Part shown: piece after piece, positions 32,721 to 39,434 of the stretch
Layout: each line of letters opens with the position of its first letter
How positions within the stretch are numbered: the first letter of the stretch is position 1
Assembly: GCA_964574335.1 (NCBI GenBank)
Contig: CAZNNH010000014.1
Coordinates: 1 to 64,000, forward strand
Reading direction: 5' to 3'
From: CAZNNH01 sp964574335
Lineage (GTDB): Bacteria > Acidobacteriota > Vicinamibacteria > Fen-336
Length of the DNA stretch: 64,000 nt
Made by a program: the position numbers and the translations under genes
The notes under the pieces: model-generated
The model's database searches: none
What the model saw: the letters and a program-made list of their open reading frames with translations, nothing else
What the model was told of the DNA's origin: nothing

Positions 32721-33503
32721 CTAGCGGCGCTCGGCCCGGATCCAGTCAAGGGCCTCGGTCAGGGCTCGGTCCAGCTCGCCGTGGTCGTCGCTGAAGCGGT
32801 GATTGGACGCCTCGACCACCCACAGCCGCTTGGTTCCGCCAGGGATCCGCAGCAGGGCCTGGGTCTCGGCCAGCGGTACGTACTCGTCGTGGGTCGAGTG
32901 CAGGGCGGCCAGCGGCACCGGATCGAGCTTGGAGATGTATTCGCCGGAGTCGAACGTCGGCTCGTTCGGCGTCTTGTGGGTCAGGTAGGTCAGGGAGTCC
33001 CTGAAACGCCAGCCCAGCTCGTTGAGGCGGGGCAGGCCGAGGGCCACCACGCCCAGCAGCCGTGGCTTCAGATCGGGATCGGAGGCGGCGAGAACGGCAA
33101 GGCCGGCGCCCTCGGAGACGCCGACCAGAAGCACCCGCTCCTCGCGGCCCCGCCGTGCGTGGTCGACCAGGGCGGCGAAGTCGCCGGGCACGTTCTCCGC
33201 GTGCAGCGTCTTCGAGCCTTCCGTGAAGCTCGAGAGATAGGCCTTGGTGTCGAGGCCGATCACGAAGTAGCCGCGTGCGGCGAGCCGAGCCGCCACCCGA
33301 GGGCCGAGGTGGACCCAGCCGCCGTCACCGCTGGCCACGACGACCGGCTTTCCCGAGTCCGGCCCGTGGATCCGAAGCTTCTGCTCGTGGCCCCGGATCA
33401 CGGCCACCGCCGTCGTCTCGGCGGCAAGGGCACCTAATGGCAGTGCCGCGAGACCGAGACCGAGGGCCACCACCTGGGCTATGGACCTCCCGTTCACCGG
33501 CAT
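32721..33503 (-). CDS. acvB: AcvB/VirJ-family alpha/beta hydrolase, exported
   Basis: About 260 residues. A signal peptide spans roughly residues 6-27 (hydrophobic run ending GALA-AE). The AcvB/VirJ signature SGDGGW is at 58-63 and the nucleophile elbow GVSEGAG at 128-134 (Ser130), with a late histidine in EASNHRFSDD. Characterised AcvB proteins hydrolyse lysyl-phosphatidylglycerol in the periplasm and are encoded next to the synthase LpiA/MprF; here an MprF gene is divergent 69-84 nt away. ATG 33503 has GGAGG touching it; GTG 33497, two codons later, has better SD spacing and may be the real start. Confidence 0.8.
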   Translation of the reverse strand: MPVNGRSIAQVVALGLGLAALPLGALAAETTAVAVIRGHEQKLRIHGPDSGKPVVVASGDGGWVHLGPRVAARLAARGYFVIGLDTKAYLSSFTEGSKTLHAENVPGDFAALVDHARRGREERVLLVGVSEGAGLAVLAASDPDLKPRLLGVVALGLPRLNELGWRFRDSLTYLTHKTPNEPTFDSGEYISKLDPVPLAALHSTHDEYVPLAETQALLRIPGGTKRLWVVEASNHRFSDDHGELDRALTEALDWIRAERR

Positions 33504-33568
33504 CCTCCAGGAGCCCCATCGTGCGCCCGCGTCGCCGCCGGGGCAAGCGCGCCCGACCATGGCCGATC

Positions 33569-33574
33569 TAGAAT
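33569..33574 (+). promoter_or_regulatory. -10 element of the MprF gene
   Basis: TAGAAT ends 13 nt before ATG 33588 and overlaps the upstream in-frame ATG at 33573, which therefore cannot be in the mRNA. The predicted leader is about 7 nt and carries no SD sequence. Confidence 0.45.
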
Positions 33575-33587
33575 GATCGCGATACCC

Positions 33588-36182
33588 ATGGCCGACGCGG
33601 CCTCCCGGACTGTCGCAGGACCGGCTTCCGCCGCGCGGGAGCGCCTGAGCCGCTGGCTGCCTCCCGCCGTCGGCCTGACCCTTTTCATCGTCGCCCTGCT
33701 GGTGCTGCGGCACGAGCTGCAGGCGGTCAGCTACCGGGAGCTCTCGGTGGCCGTCTTCAGCCGGGACCGCTCCGCCCTGGCGCTGGCGATCCTGCTGGCG
33801 GCCCTCAACTACCTGGTCCTGACCGGCTACGACCTGATGGCCCTGCGGCACGTGGGGCGGAAGGTGCCGCCGGCCAAGGTGATGTTCGCCTCGTTCGTGG
33901 CCTACGCGATCCAGTACAACGTCGGCTTCGGTTGGGTCTCGGGTGCCTCGGTCCGCTACCGGTTCTACTCGCGGTGGGGCGTCACCCCCGCCGAGCTGTC
34001 GCGCATCGTGGTCTTCTACACCACCACCTTCTGGATCGGCCTGCTAGTGTTGGGAGGACTGACCCTCCTTCTCGATCCGCTGCCGACCCTGCACGAGCTA
34101 CCGGGTCACCAGGCCTCGGGTGTGGTCGGGGCCCTCCTGATCGCCGCCTGCCTCGCCTACGCGCTCCTGGCGCTGAGGCGGCGGGGCTCGTTGCGCCTGG
34201 GGCCGTTGGAGCTGGCCGTGCCGGGCCCGGCCCTGGTGGCGGGCCAGCTCGTGCTGTCGCTGCTCGACTGGGTGCTGGCGGCCGCCGCGGCCTGGGTGCT
34301 GCTCCCGACCGGGCGACCCTCCTTCCCGCTCTTCGTCGGCGCCTTCCTGGCGGCCCAGCTCTTCGCCATGGCCTCGCACGTCCCGGGCGGTGTCGGCGTT
34401 CTCGAGACGCTGCTGGTGCTGCTGCTCAAACCCGCCTTGCCGGCAGCCGCGGTGCTGCCGGCGCTGCTGCTGTATCGCGTCGTCTACTACCTGCTCCCGC
34501 TGGCGCTGGCGCTGGTGCTGCTGGTGGGAGACGAGCTGGTGCTGCGTCGAGACCAGGCCCGCCGAATGACAGCCGCGTTCGGCAGCCTGACCGCCGAGCT
34601 GGTGCCACGGGTGCTGGCGGTCTTCGTCTTCCTGGCTGGGGCGGTGCTGCTGTTCTCGGGCGCGACGCCGGCCGAGCACGCCCGGCTCCGCTGGCTGCAG
34701 GGCTTCTTGCCGCTCGGGATGCTGGAGGCCTCTCACTTCCTCGGCAGCGTGGTGGGGGTGGGCCTGCTGCTGCTCTCACGCGGCATCGCGCGCCGGCTGG
34801 ACGCGTCCTGGTATCTCGCCATGGCCGGCCTCGGACTCGGGGCGGTCGTCTCGCTGCTCAGAGGCGCCGAGTACGAGGAGGCGACGCTGCTCGCGCTGCT
34901 GGGGGTGGCGCTGCTGCGGGCGCGCGGCGAGTTCGACCGCAAGGCAGCCTTCTTCGCGGGGCGCTTCTCGCCCGGCTGGCTGGTGGCCGTGGTGGCCGTG
35001 GTGGGGGCCTCGGTCTGGCTGGGCTTCTTCTCTTTCCGGCACGTGGCCTACTCGAACGAGCTGTGGTGGAGCTTCGCGTTCCGCGGGGACGCCTCGCGCT
35101 TCCTCCGTGCGTCGGTCGGGGCCGCCGTGGCGCTGCTCGCGTTCGGCGCCTCGCGCCTGCTCCGGCCCGCCCCGCCGGAGATCAGCCGGCCCTCTGCAGC
35201 CGAGCTCGAAGCGGCTGCCGCGGTGATCGCCACCCAGGCGTTCGCGTCCCCCTGTCTCGCCTACCTCGGGGACAAGGCGCTGCTGTTCGACGCGGACCGG
35301 CGAGGTTTCGTCATGTACGCCGTCCAGGGCAGGACCTGGGTGGCGATGGGAGACCCGGTCGGGCCGCCCGAGCGCGCCCCCGGCCTGGTCCGAGCGTTCC
35401 TGGAACGCTGCGACGACTTCGACGGCACGCCCGTCTTCTACGAGGTGGGCCGGGATCGCCTGCACCTGTACGCCGACTACGGCCTCGCCTTCGTCAAGCT
35501 CGGCGAGGAGGCGCGCGTGCCCCTCGAGCGCTTCTCGCTGGAGGGCCGCGAGGCGAAGGCGCTCCGGCAGAGCCACAGACGCCTGGAGCGCGAGGGCTGC
35601 AGCTTCCGGGTCCTCGAGCTGCCGGAGGTCGGGGCCCGGCTCGCCGAGCTGCGCGAGGTCTCCGACCAGTGGCTGGCGCAGAAGGGCGCCGCCGAGAAGG
35701 GGTTCTCGCTCGGCTTCTTCCGCGAGGACTACGTCCGGCGGCTGCCAGTGGCGGTTGTCGAGCGGGGGCCGCGGATCGAGGCCTTCGCCAGCCTCTGGCC
35801 CGGGCCGAGCCGCGTCGAGCTGACCGTGGACCTGATGCGCTACCGGCAATCGGCGCCGAAGGGTGTGATGGAAGCGCTGTTCGTGCACCTGCTGCTGTGG
35901 GGTCAGCAGCAGGGCTATCGCTGGTTCAACCTCGGCATGGCGCCGCTCTCGGGCCTCGAGGGGTCGCCCCTGCTGCCGCCGTGGAACCGCCTCGCCAACT
36001 TCCTGTTCGAGCACGGCGAAACGTTCTACGGCTTCCAGGGCCTGCGCGCGTACAAGGAGAAGTTCAACCCGGTGTGGGAGGCGCGCTACCTCGCCTATCC
36101 GGGCGGCCTGGCCCTGCCCCGCATCCTGACGGACGTCTCGGCGCTGGTCGCCGGCGGCTATCGGAGGATCTTCGTCAGGTAG
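33588..36182 (+). CDS. mprF: MprF-type phosphatidylglycerol aminoacyltransferase/flippase
   Basis: About 864 residues. The N-terminal 500 residues hold around 13-14 membrane helices of the LPG-synthase flippase (SFVAYAIQYNVGFGWVSG, AMASHVPGGVGVLETLL). The C-terminal DUF2156/GNAT-like synthetase domain (about 560-850) has LGDKALLFD, VAMGDPVGP, LRQSHRRLEREG, DLMRYRQSAPKGVMEALF and FNLGMAPLSGLEG. It transfers an amino acid (Lys or Ala, specificity not readable) from tRNA to phosphatidylglycerol and flips the product, altering surface charge and antimicrobial-peptide resistance. The divergent AcvB-like hydrolase would reverse the reaction. ATG 33588 is preferred to 33573 on promoter grounds. Confidence 0.93.
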   Translation: MADAASRTVAGPASAARERLSRWLPPAVGLTLFIVALLVLRHELQAVSYRELSVAVFSRDRSALALAILLAALNYLVLTGYDLMALRHVGRKVPPAKVMFASFVAYAIQYNVGFGWVSGASVRYRFYSRWGVTPAELSRIVVFYTTTFWIGLLVLGGLTLLLDPLPTLHELPGHQASGVVGALLIAACLAYALLALRRRGSLRLGPLELAVPGPALVAGQLVLSLLDWVLAAAAAWVLLPTGRPSFPLFVGAFLAAQLFAMASHVPGGVGVLETLLVLLLKPALPAAAVLPALLLYRVVYYLLPLALALVLLVGDELVLRRDQARRMTAAFGSLTAELVPRVLAVFVFLAGAVLLFSGATPAEHARLRWLQGFLPLGMLEASHFLGSVVGVGLLLLSRGIARRLDASWYLAMAGLGLGAVVSLLRGAEYEEATLLALLGVALLRARGEFDRKAAFFAGRFSPGWLVAVVAVVGASVWLGFFSFRHVAYSNELWWSFAFRGDASRFLRASVGAAVALLAFGASRLLRPAPPEISRPSAAELEAAAAVIATQAFASPCLAYLGDKALLFDADRRGFVMYAVQGRTWVAMGDPVGPPERAPGLVRAFLERCDDFDGTPVFYEVGRDRLHLYADYGLAFVKLGEEARVPLERFSLEGREAKALRQSHRRLEREGCSFRVLELPEVGARLAELREVSDQWLAQKGAAEKGFSLGFFREDYVRRLPVAVVERGPRIEAFASLWPGPSRVELTVDLMRYRQSAPKGVMEALFVHLLLWGQQQGYRWFNLGMAPLSGLEGSPLLPPWNRLANFLFEHGETFYGFQGLRAYKEKFNPVWEARYLAYPGGLALPRILTDVSALVAGGYRRIFVR

Positions 36183-36190
36183 TCCGGAGG

Positions 36191-36206
36191 GGTGCCGTGG
36201 CGCACC
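36191..36206. terminator. Small hairpin between convergent mprF and GT9 genes
   Basis: GGTGC (36191-36195) pairs with GCACC (36202-36206) around a 6-nt loop in the 26-bp gap between convergent stop codons. It could serve both strands; no T-run. Confidence 0.3.
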
Positions 36207-36208
36207 GC

Positions 36209-37444
36209 TCAGCGAGCCCCCGGCTCGAAGCCCCCAGCCTGCAGCACCTCGCAGGCCACCGAATGGACCTCCTCGGCGGTCACGGCGTCGAGGCATTCTG
36301 GCGGTTCTGGCCCGGCGCACTCGGGAGGCGGCCGTCGGATGAGGTTGCAGGGTGAGCACCAGAGCTCGTGGCGCACGATCCGATGGCGCGCGCCAGCCGG
36401 CGCCGAGAAGTAACGGGCGGGATCCGACGGGCCGAAGACGCTCACCGAAGGCGTGTCGGCCAGACAAGCCATGTGCATCGGCCCGGTATCCGGCGAGAGG
36501 AACAGGTCGAGCCCGCCGACCACCGAAAGCGTCTCCCGCACCGAGAGACGGCCGCTCAGATCGTAGGCGCGTCGGGGGAGCTGCCGACCCAGCTCCTCGG
36601 CCAGGGGACGATCGGCGATCGAGCCGGTGATAAGGATCTCCGCCCCATACTCCTCCTGAAGCCGGGCCGCCACCTGTCCCCACCGTGCCACCGGCCACTG
36701 CTTGATAAGGCGACCCCCGCTCGGATGAAGACCCACCCGAGGGCGACCGGTTCGGAGCGCGAGGTACTCGAACAGGCGCTCCGAGAAGCCCCGGTCGGCC
36801 TCGTCGAGCAGCGACACCGTCTCGGTGCCGGGCTCTCCGCCCACCGCGGTCGCCACCGCGCGACGGTTCTGGGTCACCCAGGAGACGGTCTCGTCGAGCG
36901 GCACCACGTCGGTGAGCAGGTACTCGCCGCCGGTGTTGGCATAGCCGACCCGCCGGCGTGCCCCGGTCAGCCACATCAGCAGCATCGCCCGGATGTCGCC
37001 CTGGAGGTCGATCGCCAGGTCGAGCTGCGCGGAGCGAAGCGCTCGGGCGCGCCCGAGGAGGTCGAGAAACGACGGGGCGCCTTCGGTGGCGCGGCCCATC
37101 CACGGCGCGCTCCAGACCAGCACCTCGTCCACCGGCGCCTGGCGCACGACTTCTTCGCTCCAGGCGCCCACCGCAAGCCGGATGCGGGCGCGAGGGAGCG
37201 CGGCCCGGAGGTCGGCGAGGGCCGGAAGGCACATCAGGACGTCACCGATCCGGTCGAGTCTCAGCACCAGCACCTCGGCCGGGCCGGGAGCGGGCACCGC
37301 GGGTGCCGCCCGGCGCCACCGCCGGGCCAGCCCCAGCGTCAGCCGTCCGGGCAGGTCCGCCGCCCAGAGCAGGGCCCGCTCGCGCGGCTCGTAGACCCGA
37401 TTGGTGGTACCGCTAACGGGCTTCCAGCGCTGCCGCTTGCTCAT
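36209..37444 (-). CDS. Glycosyltransferase family 9 (heptosyltransferase-like)
   Basis: A 411-residue GT9 protein. The N-terminal domain shows RLDRIGDVLMCLPAL (about 61-75), the hallmark of ADP-heptose:LPS heptosyltransferases; the C-terminal domain has VGLHPSGGRLIKQWP, the ITGS turn, and SPDTGPMHMACL with the family's DTGxxH. CSPCNLIRRPPPEC near the C-terminus, in the position where heptosyltransferases keep cysteines, is also conserved. It probably adds heptose or a related sugar to an LPS-core-like glycan. ATG 37444 overlaps the GT4 stop by 32 nt. Confidence 0.9.
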   Translation of the reverse strand: MSKRQRWKPVSGTTNRVYEPRERALLWAADLPGRLTLGLARRWRRAAPAVPAPGPAEVLVLRLDRIGDVLMCLPALADLRAALPRARIRLAVGAWSEEVVRQAPVDEVLVWSAPWMGRATEGAPSFLDLLGRARALRSAQLDLAIDLQGDIRAMLLMWLTGARRRVGYANTGGEYLLTDVVPLDETVSWVTQNRRAVATAVGGEPGTETVSLLDEADRGFSERLFEYLALRTGRPRVGLHPSGGRLIKQWPVARWGQVAARLQEEYGAEILITGSIADRPLAEELGRQLPRRAYDLSGRLSVRETLSVVGGLDLFLSPDTGPMHMACLADTPSVSVFGPSDPARYFSAPAGARHRIVRHELWCSPCNLIRRPPPECAGPEPPECLDAVTAEEVHSVACEVLQAGGFEPGAR

Positions 37445-38624
37445 AGCAACTCTCGAAGGCCAAAGCCGCTGTGTCCCAGCCGAGCTTCTCGAGGGCGGTG
37501 AGCCGTGCCGCCTGACCGAGCCGCGCGCGGGTGTCGGGCTCGGCGGCGAGCCGGCGCAGGGCCCTCGCCAGCGAGTCGGGGTCCCGCTCCGGGACCAGCA
37601 GCCCGTTGTGGCCGTCGATCACCACGTCCGGGATCCCGGCCACCTGCGAGGCCACCACCGGCCTTCCCGCCGCCATCGCCTCGAGCAGCACGTTGGGGAG
37701 GCCGTCGACGTTGCCGGCCCGGTCGACCACCGAGGGGACCGCCACCGCGTCGGCCGCGGCCAGCGTCGCGGCCAGCAGCTCCCGCTCCAGCTTGCCGAGG
37801 AGCCGAACCCGGGCTCCGCGCGCCGCCGCCAGACCCACCAGCTCCTGGTGCAGGTCGCCGTCGCCCGCGATCAGCACCTGTATCTCCGGGGTCTGGGCCG
37901 CCGCCTCGATCAGGTAGCGGAACCCCTTCTTCTCCACCAACCGGCCCACCGCCAGCACCAGGAAGGTCTCGCTGTCGACACCGAGCCGCTCGCGCACCTG
38001 GCCGGCGGGGAGGCCGGGCGAAAACTGCGTCGTGTCCACGCCGTAGGGGATGGTCCGGGTCCTCGCCGGAGGCGCGCCCAGGGCGAGCGCCCGGCGCGCC
38101 AGCTCTTCGCTGCAGGCGGTCACCGCCCCGGCGCGCTCCAGGGTGCCCCGAGAGAGGGACCGGGCGAGGCGCAGTCGTTCGGCGACGAACACGTCGCTGC
38201 CGTGCAGGCTGACCACCAGCGGCGTGGCGTGGGCCACCGCCAGGTCGGAGACCAGCACCGCGTTCGGGACCAGCCAATGGGCGTGGAGCACGCCGTAGCG
38301 GCGCTGCCGCAGCAGGCTGGCCACGGTACGTCGCAACGAGAAGGCGACCAGCGGCGCCAGCAGGTAGACGAGGGGCCTCACCCGCACGTCCGCCTCCAGG
38401 CTCTGGGCATAGCCCCACAGGCACCAGGCGTCGAGAGGAGCGTAGCGGTAGGCGTGGAAGCGGACCGGCTCGTCCGGTGAGCGGCGAAGCTCCGGGTGGT
38501 GGGGCAGAACCACGTCCACCCGGTGGCCGCGCGCGGCCACCGAGCGAGCGATCGACTCGATGAAGGGCGCGGTCACGTCGCCCGGGTACTTGGGGTACGA
38601 CGACGTGACCATGAGCACGTTCAT
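37413..38624 (-). CDS. Glycosyltransferase family 4
   Basis: About 403 residues, starting MNVLMVTSSYPKYPGDVTAP, typical of GT4. LHAHWLVPNAVL and VVSLHGSDVFV mark the acceptor domain; LVLAVGRLVEKKGFRYLIEA and the donor-site region DGLPNVLLEAMAAGRPVVAS mark the other. The EX7E motif is DX7E here, a conservative change. ATG 38624 follows the upstream gene by 36 nt; GTG 38636 is possible. Acts in the cytoplasm on the glycan made by this operon. Confidence 0.88.
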   Translation of the reverse strand: MNVLMVTSSYPKYPGDVTAPFIESIARSVAARGHRVDVVLPHHPELRRSPDEPVRFHAYRYAPLDAWCLWGYAQSLEADVRVRPLVYLLAPLVAFSLRRTVASLLRQRRYGVLHAHWLVPNAVLVSDLAVAHATPLVVSLHGSDVFVAERLRLARSLSRGTLERAGAVTACSEELARRALALGAPPARTRTIPYGVDTTQFSPGLPAGQVRERLGVDSETFLVLAVGRLVEKKGFRYLIEAAAQTPEIQVLIAGDGDLHQELVGLAAARGARVRLLGKLERELLAATLAAADAVAVPSVVDRAGNVDGLPNVLLEAMAAGRPVVASQVAGIPDVVIDGHNGLLVPERDPDSLARALRRLAAEPDTRARLGQAARLTALEKLGWDTAALAFESCYEQAAALEAR

Positions 38625-38660
38625 GGGTTCGACCACGGGCGGCCCTGTCGCCCCAAGGGC

Positions 38661-39434
38661 TCAGCCGTTTTCGGGGCTCTCAGGCGAAGGGCCAGCGTCG
38701 GCGCGCCGCTTGGGGCGCCACCCGTAGCGGAAGCGCAGCAAGGCGAAGTTGAGGAGGGCCATGTAGATCTCTTCCGTGCTCAGCTTCGAGGCGGCGCGCC
38801 GCCGGTTGCGGAAGTGGATGGGTACCTCGCCGAGGCGGAAGCCGTGGATCCAGGCCTGGTAGGCCATCTCCCCGTGGACCACGTAGCCCTTGATCTTGAT
38901 CCGATCGAGCTCGACGGCCTCCAGGACCTCACGCCGATAGCCCCGGTAGCCGCTGGTGGTGTCGCGTACCGGGATCCCCGCCACCAGGGCGATGTACCGG
39001 TTGGCCAGCCACGACAGCGCGGCCCGCGTCACCCCCCACTCGGAGGTACCCCCGCCCGGGACGTACCGGGAGCCGATCACCATGTCGTGGGTCTTCAGCT
39101 TCTCCAGGAACTTCGGGACCTCGTTCGGATGGTGGGAGAAGTCGGCGTCCATCTCGAACAGGAACCGGTAACCGGCCGGGTCGGCCAGTCCCAGCCGGAA
39201 CGCGGCGAGCACGGCTGCCCCGCGCCCGCCCTTCTGGCCGCGCTCGAGCAGCCGCACCCGCTTCGGATGCGCCGCTTCCAGCTCCCGGACCGCGTCGCCG
39301 GTGCCGTCCGGGCTGCCGTCGTCAGCCACCCACACGTCGATCTGCTCGCCCTGAGCCAGCAGGCCCTCGACGAGCGGAGCGATGTTCTGGCGCTCGTTGT
39401 AGGTGGGGACGACGATCAGGACTCGGTCGGCTAT
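38661..39434 (-). CDS. Polyprenyl-phosphate mannosyltransferase-like GT2 (DPM1 type)
   Basis: About 257 residues. Family N-terminus ADRVLIVVPTYNERQNIAPL runs from residue 2, then DVWVADDGSPDGTGD with the nucleotide-binding Asp pair, FEMDADFSHHP with the catalytic metal-binding DAD, and IKGYVVHGEMAYQ. It makes polyprenyl-phosphate-sugar, the donor for GT-C enzymes such as its neighbour. The obvious N-terminal domain is complete only if translation begins at ATA 39434, which overlaps the TAG of the upstream gene (ATAG) with GGGGGTGA 3 nt ahead. The first canonical start, GTG near 39335, would delete strand 1 of the fold. Confidence 0.82.
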   Translation of the reverse strand: MADRVLIVVPTYNERQNIAPLVEGLLAQGEQIDVWVADDGSPDGTGDAVRELEAAHPKRVRLLERGQKGGRGAAVLAAFRLGLADPAGYRFLFEMDADFSHHPNEVPKFLEKLKTHDMVIGSRYVPGGGTSEWGVTRAALSWLANRYIALVAGIPVRDTTSGYRGYRREVLEAVELDRIKIKGYVVHGEMAYQAWIHGFRLGEVPIHFRNRRRAASKLSTEEIYMALLNFALLRFRYGWRPKRRADAGPSPESPENG

